A DNA stretch of 64,000 nt from Saururus chinensis (GCA_035235625.1 CP141147.1:7119001-7183000); one strand, 5' to 3'. Positions 22,001 through 37,000 are shown, numbered from the stretch's first letter. Notes: generated by a model not told the origin, from the sequence alone. Translations and numbers: made by a program.

Positions 22001-25000
22001 AACCAGATAAGCCACACAATCTCAGCAGTAGTGGTAGCCATAGCGTGATACTCACCCCCAACTGTAGAACAGGCAGCAATCCTCTAACACCTTGATACAT
22101 GGAAAGCTTTAAGATGCTGCATTTGGCAAATTGTACTCAGTTCTTTGATTCTCACTGAACGTGACAATTTATTTTAGGTCAGTTTAGGTGTGTGCAGAAT
22201 ATTAGCTCCTTTTATTCTTCAAACCAAATTTGCACATTCTATTGATGCCTGTAGAATTGTATATTAAAAGAAATTATTTTCCTATTATTTTGTTTTGTAA
22301 GTCTAATTTTTAGTAATTTGTGAAACTAAAGAATGGAGATCATCTGTCCAGTGTTAAATTTGGAAATTGTTTTAAATGTTCTATATGGACTAAAATATCT
22401 GCATATGAAATCATTGTATCCGTTTGGATATCAGTAGGTGCTAGTTGCAGTGGACATAACTAGATGAGAGTTTGCATCTTTTACAATTTTGCTTATGTTT
22501 GTCTTAATAAAGCAAGACAAAGCATTTTGACCAGAATGCCCATGATTGGAGAATGGGGAATCTTTTGCAGTATGCTTGTTGATCACTTCTTCGACATCGT
22601 TATTTTTTTGACCTATTAAACACTTCTTGATCTCTACTGTAACCATAAGCTCATTTCCTTCTACAAACCCACAATGTTGCAATGGTGGTGGTCTGTCTCT
22701 ATCTTTGCATCATTATTTTCATCTTGGGCATGTCTCGAGTTCTATTGTTTGCATCTTACTCTTGTAATTTTAGTGGGCTTTGTTTCTTATTTCACTTTTT
22801 CTTCCTCCCCCATCCCTGAGTGCGTGCACTTTGTTTTCTAATGTAGCACCATTGCATTCATTTTTTCATTAATGTCACGACTTAGATTTTCAAAACCCTT
22901 TTTAATAAAGCACGTGAAATAAATCACAAGGAATTTTTTTCTTCAATGCAAAACAAATCCTTTGATTAAATATCTAAGTCATGATAATTGGGGTTCACAG
23001 ATAAGAATATCAAAATATATGATATTATTACACATCTCAAAAGTCCATAAATAGCAGGCTATCCGTCTTAAGAACAAATTTGTCATCCAAATAAAAATCA
23101 ATAACCAAGTAAAGTTGTCTTTCGTGTCAATAATTACAATTACTTATAGAATTGCAAAAGAACCTAGATACTAGTGCAATGCCAATCTCTTTCCCCCATT
23201 GATAATCCTAGTTTCACTAGTTCTCACCTAAAGAATATGCAACTCATAACATTAAACAACAACAAAACATCTTTTGAGAGTTCCTAAAAGAATAAAAGGA
23301 TTAATTAATAGTTTTTGAATTGGGCCAACTTTGTCGAATGTTGGTTGCCTACGTATTTATTTGTTAACATCTCCAATGTTATTTATAACAAGATAGGATC
23401 TAGACATAGTACTTCCTAGAAACTAATACCATCTCAAGAAGCATAATATCATCTATGCAATGCGTAAGTGTTTTAAACAAGCATACATTTCATGGAAGTC
23501 CTTTAGTTGTTCCACTTGTTCTAGTTAAACAATCAATACCAAACAATTTCATTAATTATCTCACATCAATGTTCAATAATTAATAACCTCATCAAATCCC
23601 TTAAGACAGACTCATCAAATTTTAACCCAAGTAACAAATGATACAACCACCATGGACCATCTACTCATGAATACTATCAATAGTGAGGCCCTAGAATCTA
23701 CCATGGAAGGGGATGGTCCACAACTACACTTGAATAGTTGTAAGAGATGTTAATCAAGCAAGATGTCAGCGACCCCGATTGCGTGTACACCAAATGATCT
23801 TAAAAAGATCGGTTGTGAGCAAAGTTCATGCAGGGTACTAATGGGGAGGTGAAATGATACAGTCAAATCAATAGCCTATCAAACAAAGAGGGACTTAGAA
23901 TAACCATCCCGAATCCTATTAGTTCTAGCAAAGAGAAAAGACTCAGAATAGCTATCCATGACCTTATCAGTTCTCATCCAACAAGCAAGGATTAAAAAAA
24001 ACTATCTCAAACCAGTCTCTATGAGACTAGGATCAAAACTAAAAACTGTCATCAATCCATTATTCAATGCAAATTGCTAGGTCAAGGACCCTTTCACTCC
24101 ATGAATTAGTCCCGGACCCCTTTTGAAGGTATTTTAGTCTTTATCTTGATTAAGTATTATCGCCCAATTTAAAGTTGTCTAACCCCCATTAATTAATTTT
24201 AAGTTAGTAATAAGTTATAATCATAATAATTATTAAAAACATTAAAGCAAATGAAAATATAAAAAATACAGACCCTCACGAGCCCCGTACCGACCTTGGT
24301 TCACACCCTAAACCTATGGGTAAATAGGTCATCTAACCAGTTACTAAGATTTTTTTGCCGACATGTGGCTTGGTCCAAAATTAGGTACACCCTCACCTCT
24401 CATTGGGATTTTTCTTAATTTTTAATTCTCCTTGCAAGCGCCTGAATTGGAGCCCCCTTGAATACTAAGTTATGGTTCAACTATAAGGGTAAAATGGTCT
24501 TTTTTGGGAATTTTTTCCTGGGTTGAAACTTGGTCAGGTCACTCGACTTATTCTCCTGGTTCGATAATTTTTACGAATTTTTATGCCATATATAGGCCCC
24601 TCAATAGGACCCAGTTCAGTCCCCTTTCTTTTTTCTTTATAAACTGAACCGGACCAGGGATTGATTTCCCGGTCAAAGGGGTTGCCTTGCTTGCAAGGAC
24701 CTCCAATTCTGTACAAATAGTAGCCACGGTGGGTCTCTGCCTCCAGCAGAGGCCAGCCCAACCTTCCCAAAACCCAACTGCTGCCGCCAGAGGCTGGGAA
24801 TGGCTCCAAAGGCAACTAGGTGGCAGAAGTAGAGCCCTCCATGTTGCCAAGCCCATCTCGTAGAATCTCTCTTAGGTCTTGCCAACTATGTTACAGAGCA
24901 GTGTCGGAGGTGGGCAGGCGTTTGACTGTCATCAAACAATAATTCCATCCATCTCCTCCTTGCAGCCAATCATGGCTGGCCCCAGTTCCCACTGGACACC

Positions 25001-28000
25001 CAAATTCCTCCGCCCTTCATCTATTGCTTGTCTGCACATATGATAAGACACAGCGAGAGCAGTATTCCACTGCTTGTTTGCTTGCTCGCGGCTGCCGGAG
25101 ACGATCTCAAGGAGAGGGCCACTGCCAAGTGTGGCCAATAGCAGCCCACCGCAACCCGAAGAAAAAGAAGAACAAGGAGGGTGTCGCAGTCGCTACGTCC
25201 CCTTGTTGGCTCGCCAATGTGCGGCCAGTCCGGAAGAAGCCATCGCCAATGTGCCAGCATGCAGTCAGTGAGTGGGCAGCCTGCACCTACACTACCGGCC
25301 GTGGTCCAGCTAATTTATGCCAGCCGGCTATATAAAACCCCTCTAAACTTATATAAAATCATGATTTTTCTCATAATTAAAACATTGAATCACACAATAA
25401 GCATCCTACCTCTTCGTCTGCCAGTCTTCTCCCTCACTCCTCCCTGCCTTTGTCACTGGCCACTCACTAGAAAACTCCTTAGCGGCTTCTTCTCCCTCTC
25501 TTGGAAAAGCTCTAGGTTGATATTTATTATTAATGAGGATTAGGGTTCCTAATTCGCTAAGGATTGGGGACAAAATGCCCCCCAATTGGTTAGTGCAATT
25601 AAGCCTTCCAAACCCAATTTCCGTCACTTCAGGCCCGCAGAGTGAAGTGAACGCCCCAATTGTACATCTAATTTGGGTAAACAGGCCTTGCGTTTTATGT
25701 TTAATTTTGAATGGTTATATCTCCCACATCCGAACTCTAATTTACGTGTTCTTGGTGGCGTTTCAAAGCTCCTTCCATCTACTTTCTAACTACATTAGTC
25801 TCAGCCATAAATTCCATATATGTTTGAAGTTGTTAAGCTGAAAAGATCAAACTCTCCAATTTCCACGTCCACTATAGAAAATTATGAAATTCTTGGATAT
25901 TACAATTACTTTTCAAAAATCTCTTATGTGAGTAGGGCTTCAGAGAGTCTGGTAGCATAATCTTAAAGATTGGTAGCATAATCTTAAAGATTCATTGAGT
26001 ATTCTAATGAGGGATGCACATTTGCAGAAATTATAATTTTTTATTACAATATATGTGGGGTTCCTGAAAGCAATTGAGTCATATTTGACTCATACTCGGT
26101 AATTTTCGGGTTTTTCCCCATATTGTCCTATTTCCTTGTGGATTGATGTATCTTTGAAAGGATTATTTAAATGGTTCCTTTATATTTGGTAACAAATCAA
26201 ATGTGGACAGCTTCTTTCACATGTTGGGTCTTCATTCAAGGGCCACCTTATTGGACTTGTATCTCAAAGCATTTCAGTATAATGCTTGTGCCATGTGAAA
26301 AGGGGTTGTTGATTTCATCAGAAGCACGAGCTTACATGGTTGTTTTATTTTATTTACTATCTCCATGAATATAAGTTCAGATTTTCAACATCATCATTTA
26401 TTTTTTTAATGTGAGTCTGCTGAATAAGTTATTAGTTATTTTTGCACAATAAATGAAGACATTGCATCTTTTAATGGGCAAAAAAATTGGATTTTATTGC
26501 CTTAAATTTTACAATTTTCTTTTATGATGATGCATGCTGCTTCATTATCCTGAGTTTTCACTCTAAGCAGGCAAGAAGAACGGGACGGCTACAACTTCCT
26601 GATGTAGCTGAGCATTCTTCGAATATTGTGGTCTTCCAGGTATGCACTGCTAAAAAGGCATCTAGTGTAAATGGGTATTGTACCATTCTTTTCTGTGCTA
26701 TTGATTTTCTTTGCCTTCCTGTTTTTGGGTTCAATTATTAGAAGAGAGGCCATCTTTTTTGTTTATAATGTTATACATTTTTTCAGATAAGTGCAGAGCT
26801 TCCTTATGGGTTAGATGTAGCTTTCGTGTCTGGAACTGGTCTGAGGAGTGCAAATGCCATAGAACGTGTTAACAGTCTTACAGGTGTTTACACTTCGTGG
26901 ATATTGTAATATACATTTAAGAGTTATGGTAAATTTTTGAGAAGTTTCTTTTTTAATAATTTTTTTGTTATCTTAATGATCTTGCTCTTATAGTCTAGGT
27001 AAAAATTTACCTCCATATCTTCCTCCCTCTTCTCTTCAAATTCTTATCTGCTGTCTCAAAAAATTTCAGTTATACCTTCCCTTATATTCTCTGTCTTATG
27101 TGCATCAACACAAGAACGAACTTGTCATCTTAAAATCTATTATTTTCTTGGCCAACTTTCTGATATACTCTTACTATTGTCTTTTTGTTTTAACTTGTAT
27201 GTGCATTTGGAATGGTTGTGTCAGCCTCAAGATGATTGGTATGAAACTCCTCTTAATTAGTAGTTCATATTTCAGGAGAGCAGCTTCACAAACAACTAAA
27301 TCTGAAACAGAAAGACTTTGAAGAGAAATATATCAGATGTTTTAACCTAGCAGGCAAGGTACTAAAGAACACCTTATGTTTTTCAATTTTGTTGTATTAG
27401 TTTGCTGTGTTTAGAGCATCTTGTGTTTTTTTTGCTCTTTTTCTATTTGCTTCCGGTACTAGTTACCATTTTTTTTGCCAAGTTTTGGTAATATCTGTTT
27501 ATTTTAGCTCCAATGAATGCTCTTTGGACACAAAGTGGGATTGCCCGGTAGTATGCTATATAATTTAGTTAATGTACAGTACTCTGATTGCTGTTAGCTG
27601 TTGATGCATAGTCTGGACGACTATGTCACGCTTTCTGCTGGCTGCCTCCAGCTGATGCTTGACAACACATCAATGTTTTAAAACCCAGCCTGGCCATCAA
27701 CCTGTGTTGGTTGCTGGGCTGATTTGACCTGGCTCAACTGCGTGTTAACCCACAGTTGACCTGTTGACAACATAACTGATTAAATTAAATAATCTCTCTC
27801 ATAATTTTAATAATTTATATATAATTTGAGTACTAAATATAGTATAAAAACAAGATAGCGTAGTTGGCAAAGACACATGATGTATTTTTGCCCATAAAAA
27901 GTTCAAATCCCTCTGGAACCAAGTTTTTGTTGTGTGCCCATCCCCATAAATCTAATGATATATACATAATTGGCTATTGAGTATTACACAAATGAACTAT

Positions 28001-31000
28001 AGCCGAGTTGGTAAAATGCCCATGAAGTCCTTATAGGGAGCTAAGGTTCGAATCCCCCTTAATTCATAAATTTTTTTGTATTGTTCAACCAATTCAGCGT
28101 TCGAACTGGACTGGTCCAGGATGATGAGTCATCAGTTCCGGGTAAGTGCGACCCGGTTAGGTCAAACGAGCCCAGTGACCTGGATGAACTGACCCATTTT
28201 CAGCATCAGATCTGGTTGAACTTGGTTGGACCGACCAGGCCGGTCTGGATTTTAAAACATTGCAACATATTTATTGGTGAAAAGGATATAATCTTGACAA
28301 ACCACGAAAATTTTTTATATAAGTATTATATCATTTAATGGATGAGAAATGATACAATTACTTGGATTTACCCACTCTTATGGCCGCTCACAAACAAGAC
28401 AAAGGCAACATGAAGCCCTCGTTTTGCTATTCACCTTATTTTCTTATTTTCCAAAGATACACTGCAAGCCTGCTCACCCTTCCGGCCTCACCCACCCTCC
28501 CTCACATGATTCCTCACTGTTTTCCTGACCCAGTTCCACACCTTCCTCTCTACTCTCTGAAACCCGCTTTCCTCAGTCTTCATCTACTCTCTTCACTTCA
28601 TGCAGCCAGGGACTTCTCTGGTCTCGCCGCCAGCACCCACCCCCTTTCCCTACCACCTCATCTCGGCCACTTTGCCATTCTAGCTTTTAATCTCCACCAC
28701 CATGAAATATACCCGCATGTGTGAAATATCTCTGTATCTCTAGGACAACTGTTTATGTGTGCGAAATATACCCCATGACCAATGACTGTTATACAATGAA
28801 AATGAAGGATATCATGCCTCAATTAGTCATCCTTGGGTACCCATAAACGTCCCTCATACAATAAAAAATCCTCTTGCGGAACAAAACTAAAAATCCTCTT
28901 GAAGGCGGGCAGTAAAATATGATGTATCCAGGTGATTTGTGAAGATGCAAAGATCATCTAGAAAAGGGAAAGTGGGGGTGGTCAAGGCATATAATGAGTG
29001 GTAGATAATGAAGAGTCCTCAAACTACTGAGATAAAGCATTTGCTACCTGATTACCAATCTCATAATCACCCAATGCTGTTGTGCCGGAGTTGAAATACA
29101 CTCAGTCATAAAGTACTTAAGAGGATGATGATTATTTTGAATGACGAAGTGCTAGCCAAGTAAATAAGGGTGCAATTTTGTCACGACATGCACAATGGCT
29201 AGTATTTTGTGCTCGTAGGCTGAAAGGAGGGAGCAACATGAGAAAGCCTTACTAAAGAAGTCAATGGGGCAGTGATTTTGCAAAAAGTACAACACCCAAT
29301 TTGACATCCGAAGCATCACTATCGACTAGAATGGTCTTGGTGAAGTCCAAAGTATCAAAAACAGGTGCTGAGCTTATAGCCTTTTTGAGCCTATTGAAAT
29401 TATATTGCACCTCATTAGTTCAAGTTAAATCCCCTTTGTTGGGAGGGCGATGAGAGGGGTGTATTATGCCATATTCAAGAATAAATTGTCTGTAGTATCT
29501 GGTCAAACCCAGAAATGCATGAAGAATTTAGGAGTTTCAGTGTAGGCCAATTGCTCATGGCAGCAACCTTGGCAGGATTGGTCGCAACACCCGCGACAGA
29601 AATAATATGGTCGAATTACTCCACTTGCTCGCAGCCCTTATAACATTTGGAATGTTTGAGGAAAAATTGATGGTGTCATAAGAGAGAAGACAAACCTCAA
29701 ATGTAGGGGTGTTCACAGAGAAAAACATGTCTGCTGCAGATTGTATTATGTTTTGTCCAAGTCGGTCCATCACAGACATAGGCAGTCACAGACATACACT
29801 GAACAACCCAACTCTCAAGATCCAATAGCTATGTACCATGTGGGGCCAAGTTCTAACATGCTACACAGCTACTGGAGCCTTATTTTTTTTACCATTGATT
29901 ATTGTTCAGTTGTAACACTCTACATATTTATAATATTTCCTCCAAATTCACTTAGCTCCTTCTAGTTGTCTGCACTTTATGTTAATAAATTTATTGGGCC
30001 TTGAGTTGTAAAACAATATTTAGTGGGGCCACCTTGCCTTGGGGGATGTATGTATCTAGGTTAGTGGGTGGGACCATGCCTAAGTGTATTGAGAATTGAG
30101 GGAGTAATGATAGTTATGAGAAGGTGTATGACTAGTTCTATGACATCTGCAATTGTTAAGGCAGAACATTAAAACTGTTTTGACTGGCCCATGAGGTATG
30201 TGGGTAATATAGTATTCCTTTGAATTAGGAAAACTGGTATTACGTGTGGGAAGCCCTGACAGTAACCAACATCCTATCTACCGTGCTGCTCCAAATTGCT
30301 CCTCTGATGACTGATATGGTGAAGAGCAGGACTTATCTTCTCTATTTCTTCAATGTTGTGGAGTGGAAACAAGTCCAGGGGCACCCAAGGTGTTAATGGG
30401 TTAGGAGCGATAACATAATGGATCTCGGTAAAGGTAGGATGATTTTCACACTTGTGTACTTGCTGTTCTCAGTCTTTTAAGCAGGAGTTCTACATCAGTT
30501 TGAACTGTATGTCTTCACCTTGCGTGTTGAGTTTTTTTTTTTTTTTGAGACTGGTAGTGACTGTTAGCTTTCAATGCTTCTGTCCATACTTATTAGGCTT
30601 TGTTAACGTGGTGGATATGTGCTATGTAGAGAAGTTCTTCTCACTGTTTATAAGACTGTACCGAATGTCCTTGCTTTTACATATTTACGCTTTGTTCCTG
30701 TGTTACTTTTTGGTTTGGATTCCTTAGTGAGGTGATTACTGTGTAAAATTGCTAATCGAGTATTGACTAACCTTTCTATCAGAAGTTTGATTGTATTATA
30801 TGTATAATTAAACATATGTAGTAAACCCCTGGAGGATTTGCCATGCTCTGTTTTTTTGAAGGAACTATAGAACCAATAGTTATGGAGGGACAAATCTTGA
30901 GCGTCAAACCTAAGAGATTACCTTTTGCATATTTATGGTCTGTTTCTATGGAATTACTGGTTCTTCCGTTCCTTTAAATAAAGAGATCATAGCAAATCTT

Positions 31001-34000
31001 CCTGTGGTTTAGTACATATGTTTAACTAGTCATATAATGCAATCAAACTTTTTCAAAAAGGTTAGTCCAGTACTCAATTGAAAATTTTACTTGGCAATCA
31101 CCTGACTAAGGAATAATGGGACCTTGAAGGGTAAGGGTTTGAAGTTTGGGGAGATACTTAGTTGTAGGAGGGTTAATATAGCTTGCGTGCAGGAAACAAA
31201 TTTTGTAGGAGAGAAGGCTAGGGAGCTAGGTGAGTGCTTTAAATTATTTTTTGTTGGTAAAAAGTCAAATAGGAATGGGTTAGGTATAGTGGTTAACAAG
31301 GATTTGAGGGAAAACCTAGTAGGTGCCAAAAGATTTAGTGATAGGATTATATTGGTGAAACTAGTGTTAGGGGCATCTCACATCAGTAGGCTAAGTTGGA
31401 AGTAATCAAATCGGGACTTCGAGCACTGAAACTGTTTGTCACGTGTTTGGGAGAGAACCTCAATCATTGTACACAGCTAGGAGAATTCCTGTGGCATGTG
31501 GACCTGCCCTGTGTGTGGAGCAGGGACATCCTGGCCTTTGGCGTTCCTTCTGAGCGTTGGAAGTTCTGGGTGTCATCGTTGTCTCAGGACCAAATTTTCT
31601 TGATACCAGTGTTGTATCTCCAAGGAGAAATACGTGGAGAGTAATAACTGAAGGGAGATATTTGGAGAAATAATTATTCTTACTATTCAATATCTCAGTA
31701 GTCAGTTCATATAGATTAATGGGACTGATGCCCTAATTATAGAGTTACGCATGAATCCTTTCTAATTACATAATCTGAGTTCTAATCTAACTGGAGCTAA
31801 CAATCAATGACTGGAATTAAATCTAACTTAACTGAATTCTAACTAAAGTAGAAAACATAAGTCCTTATGGAATTAGAAATAACTAGAAAACATAAATCCT
31901 ATTCAAACTGGTATTAATTAAAGCAGTTTCCTAATTTAATTTAGCCAGTGGCTGGTCCATAACATAATGCTGTCATGTTCTTTCCAAGTCCTCATAGGAT
32001 AGCAATAGCATGAAACTAACTGGAAGAAAGATTAGGAGATAGTCTTCTGATCTAAATTTAGGTTTTCTTGTATGATTAGTTCATGTAAAACAAAGCCCAA
32101 AATGGGGGTAGACCAATCTATTGCAATTGTTGTTGTTCTTCTGACTGGCCAAGCAAAAAACCAAGCTAAATTGGGTTGCACTAACCAAGTTAATCGGGTT
32201 GCACCTTGGGTAGTCTATCCTAGAATTAGATCACATTAGAAGAGTGAGAGAAATAGGTGACATTTCAGCTGCCATCCTCTGTGGATGATTACATTGAAGT
32301 TGTTGCTAGTTAGACAAATTACTTGCCAGATACTCCTGGCTCATATTAATAGCTCCATTTGGGGAAAAAGTCTGTCCCATATTAATTGCTCCAAATGGCA
32401 CAATTTTAAGTGGTTGGGTACTTAAAAAAAGGCATCTCTGAAGCTATTTTCCATTCTCTTAGCTATAGGTCTCACCATTCAATAAAAATTGCTATTTTTC
32501 CAAATGGAGCTATTAATGTGGAATGGAGCATATGATTCCTGAGCGTAGTAGGAAGTTACTTAATTAAGGCAAAAAATAAAATCTCATACAACTTATGATT
32601 TACGGTGTCCTAATATTTCTTTATTCAGATCTTCAGGGCCTTATTAAAAAAAGCTTGAAATAAATTGCGCCGCACGCACGGCATGCCTGTAAATATGTAT
32701 CTAGCATACTGCAACTATACCGTAGGAAAACACTAATATATTGCCGCTTGCTTCTCGTTTTCCCGCCCTCCCCCCCACACCACCCACACTCATTATATGG
32801 AAAAATTGAAATAAGATCTAGCAAATGAGTAGAAATAGAATTGAAGGCATACTTACATTTTATTGGAACGGCATGAAATGTGTCAATCTTTCAATTGTGG
32901 CTTAAATTACTGTTCAAGGTAGACTGGTCGCCTCTGGTGAATTAGAAACTCTTTGCTTATTATTTATTTTTTGAATATATATCAGATGAGCTGTGGTTCT
33001 GAACATCCAGTGACAAACTATAAAATTTATTTTCGTTAAGCTCCAGAAATCTCCTTTTCAGAAATTGGAAATAGGATTATGAATTTATTCTTATTGATCT
33101 TAGGTTAAAAACTATTAGGTTTTGAAATACTGCATATATTCCCAACATTAGAGGGTAGGCTAAAGGGGACAATGACAGAGTTTACTGAAGTTTCCTGCTT
33201 CATTTTTCTTCCTGCACTTCCGCTTTACCAATCCAATTGAGGACAGCAGCAGGCCCCTCAGGCTAGTTAAAAGTAGCTGATGACTCAGATGCTTAATTGG
33301 TGCCGCAATTTGAATCTAGATGGAAGCAGAGGATTTTATTCCAGATTGAGCTGATAAGAAGTGCACTGAAGGCATATATCTACAAGTTTTCAAATTTTCT
33401 CGTAGGTGGAGTTAGAGTCCTAGAAGTGAATCTATGTACTTCACATAATTTCAATATTATGTGTCATGTGTCCTATTTCACGGATCATAACTCATATTTT
33501 GTTCTTTAAAACAATATGAACCATTTTTTAACGAGATTTTAGCTGGGATATACTGTCTGATCTTATTTTTCAATGTTTTAGGTTGATAGTAATTCCACAC
33601 TTGTTGGAATGGCTGCCATTGGAAATTTGTTGGGTGGAATTGGGTATTTCTATGGACAGTCACGGATTGCGGTTCAAAAGGATTCAAGGGTAAGTTTACT
33701 GTGCTCAGATAGTTTTTTCAGAGCATATTTAGTCTTTTTTCATATAGCTTCTTTCGGTTCTCTATCCAACGGCCATGAACACTGATGCTTGTAAAGCTTG
33801 GAGTACAAGTCAACTTAATATTTAGTTGTTAGTGTTTTTACACTTAAAAGATGCGGCACTTTAGTTGATGAAGTATCTGGTAAATTTTGTCTGGTCTTAG
33901 CTGGTTGAGTAAATCGGCCAAGTCATCTTAGTAACCATATATATCAATCAATCATCAGATCACGAGAATACACTTAAGTAAACATAAATATGCTAATTCA

Positions 34001-37000
34001 TTTGAAAACATGATGACTAATGATAAGAAGAACGGTTTTGAAGATGATGTCATCTAGTGACTATGATTTTTGTCCAAATGTTTACTTTATAAATCTAAGG
34101 TATTACATAAGAGCCAACAACCATATGCAAGTGGATAATTTTTTAATGCAGATTAGAATGGCAGGGCGGAGCAGGTCCAACTGTTTAGTTACTTTCCCTG
34201 GACTGTCTAGGAAGTGAACTGAGAGATAAGAATGGGTTTGAAGATAATGTCATCTAGTCACCATGGTTTTTTATCCAAATGTTTATAAAGCTAAGGTACC
34301 AAATTAGAGCCGACAACCATATGCGAGTGAATCTTTTTTAAATGCAGATTGGAATGGCGTGGCAGAGTGGGCTGAACTGTTTTGATTGCTTTCCCTGGTC
34401 TGTATGGGTCGTGAGGTGGTTGGGCAATGACCCAACCGGATATGGTAGACTTGGTCATGTGCCGGGAGGGAGGGAGGGCGACGATCAGGTTGGGGGTGAT
34501 TGGCAAGGAAGTGGGCTGAGAGAGAAGAATGGGTTTGAAGATAATGTCATCTAGTGACCGTGGTTTTTTTGTCCAAATGTTTACTTTATAAAGCTAAGGT
34601 ACCACATAAGAGCCAACAACCATATGCAAATGAATATTTTTTAAATACAGATTGGAATGCTGGGGAGGAGTGGGTCCAACTGATCGATCGCTTTCCTTTT
34701 CCTTGGTCGGTCTGTGAGGCAGTTGGGCAATGACCTGACCAGATACGGTGACTTGGTAAAGCAAGCTTGATGAGGAGCTCCTTTGCTCTTCGGACATGGT
34801 GGCGACGGTCGGGTTGGAAGTGTTTGGCAAGAAGTGGGCTGCTGCAATGATGGCAAACTTCTAAGAATTCACTACACTAGCCACCCCTATGATTTCGGCA
34901 TCTACTCCCTGCCCATCAAGTCCTCCCGAGGCAACCCTTTCTTGTCCGAATGTTTACTTTATAAAGCTAAAGTCCCACGTAAGAGACAACAACCATATGC
35001 TAGTGAATATTTTTTAAATACAGAAAGCATATGCTAGTGAATATTTTTTAAATACAAAAAGGAATGGCGGGGCGGAGGGGGCCCAACTGTTCCAATCACT
35101 TTCCCTTGTTGGTCTGTGAGGCAGTTGGGCAATGACCTGACCGGATACGGTTGACTTGCCAATGCTAGCTTGATGAGGAGCTCCTCCTTTCCCTTCTCCA
35201 GACGTGGTGGTGATGGTCGGGTTGGTGGCGTTTGGTGAGGAAGTGGGCTGTGAAGGTGGCAAACATCTAAGAATTCACTGCACTAGTGGCTCCTATGCCT
35301 TTGGCATCTACTCTCCATGCCTTAAGTCCTCCTGGGGCAACCAGTCCACCCTTGACCTTGTTGATTTCTTCAAGGATGTAGTTTGCAATGCAGGCATTCT
35401 CTCCAACCTCCTCTGCTCTGCTACTTCATCTTCCTCTTTGTCCTTGATTGCATGCCAGCATGGTCGGCATTTGTGGTCATCGAGGTGGGGGCTGTCCATA
35501 TATAGATGCGTCCAAGCAATTTTAACAAACAAAAAATAGGCATAAAATAATAATTAAAGTTTTATACACATTACCTTTTCAAACATTCTTACACATACTG
35601 TCTTGCTCTTACAATTGTACTCTAATCTGTTCTCACAGAGTCTTGCTTAGAAACTTACACTTACAATCTTCCTTAGAATCTTACACTTCTTGTCTTAAGA
35701 GTTTTACACTTACAGTCTTGCTCAAAAACTTACAAACTTATTCTTACTCAAAATCTTAGAAACTTACTCTTATACAATCTTACAAACGTACTCTTATAGT
35801 CATATGCATACTCGTACAAGCTTCCTCTCAACAACTAAAGCTCACTAGAATCTAATAAGCCCTAGTGTCGAAAGAAAAGAATGCCATTGGGACATTACCT
35901 TATCCTCCAGAGATTAACTAGACATCATGAACTTGTCCAAAGGTAAGACGCTCATGGAGCACTGAATCAAACAACTAAGAGTAGATCCATGATTCAATTT
36001 ACTTGAGGGCGCAAACACCCACACTCGAGGGGGGGACATAAAATGCCAACTAAGGGCGGAAATCATATAGTGCTACTTTTGGGCCGAAACTTGCAGTGCT
36101 ACACATTGGTGGAATCATATAATGCAAACTAAGGGTAGAAACATACAATGCTCTTAATAGAAAAATAATACGTCTGGGCTTAAAAACAACACCAAGACAA
36201 TATCAAAACACATACAATGCTCTCAACAAAGTATCATACGTTTGGGCTTAAATACAATACGAAGACAACATCTCACAGGATAACACTATAGCTAGACATG
36301 GAAAACACTCAGCCCACTAATTACCGGCTAGCATAAACACGGAATTGAATTTGTCGAAACCCTTAGGTTTCAAACATTATCATATTAAATTTACTTACAA
36401 TTCAAATTTGAATTAAGTAATTTATGCAGATACAATTATGCAAAGGAATACTTCAGTCTGACCCACTTCAGCTAACTAATCCAAAGTTGAGCCCACTTCG
36501 AAATTCTAGTCCATTAGGGCAACGCACTTTGCTTAACCCATCCTTATAATCATAACTCATACATGTAAGCTTATTGCTTTAAATTATTCTTCACATACTC
36601 ATACATTTCTTGCATCCTTCTTATGGCCAAATTACCTTATACGGAAGTCATCAAACTAAGCCTCACTCATTGAATCCAAGTCATCAAATTCTCACTAATA
36701 ACTTATTATCATTATGTTTTGCTTTTTAATAAGTACATTATGCTTTGAAATCTTACACTCTTACAATCCCCCAATTAAACACCAAACCCTAAGTTCACTT
36801 ACTCCCTTAACCTCCAAGCCTTCTTATCATTGTTCCAACACTCCAATCCAAACTAGTCCAATCCAATCTAACCCTTGCCCATCACTTATACACCCTTCGA
36901 CAACTGTCATATTGATTCAAATCCAACTCCAAATCCATATAAAGCCCCTCAGTCAGTACTTACATTCCATTATACAAACACATGTCCATCACCCATACTG

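Larger units (their letters stand above)
19066..26570 (+). other. GCS1 introns 1-5
   Basis: Introns 1-4 (406, 346, 291 and 824 bases) look like ordinary T-rich plant introns with no insertion that I can see. Intron 5 (21527-26570) starts with a CT/TA/TG microsatellite at 21642-21697. It then has about 1.2 kb of unassigned AT-rich sequence (21700-22872), a 3.0-kb solo LTR (22873-25904), and about 660 unassigned bases before exon 6. Confidence 0.8.
27671..28262. mobile_element. hAT-like non-autonomous element with two tRNA-like internal promoters
   Basis: Terminal inverted repeats read CAATGTTTTAAAACCCAG at the left and its near reverse complement CTGGATTTTAAAACATTG at the right. Flanking 8-base direct repeats are CAACACAT (27663-27670) and CAACATAT (28263-28270), 7 of 8 matching. 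Eight-base duplications and CA...TG ends with TGTTTTAAAA are typical of plant hAT elements. Inside are two tRNA-like A/B-box pairs. No transposase frame is present, so it must have been mobilised in trans. Confidence 0.7.
26640..33581 (+). other. GCS1 introns 6-8
   Basis: Introns 6 (147 bases) and 7 (392) are plain. Intron 8 (27359-33581) holds a hAT-like element (27671-28262), a dispersed repeat (28360-28720), a gypsy pol remnant (28930-29760) and a LINE endonuclease fragment (31124-31375). The stretches 29760-31120 and 31410-33581 are AT-rich and I recognise nothing in them beyond a T-run at about 30531-30546. Confidence 0.75.

Noticed and set aside
27990..28075. A functional tRNA gene
   Set aside because: A and B boxes are good, but I could not complete the acceptor and anticodon stems, and the segment sits inside a transposon.
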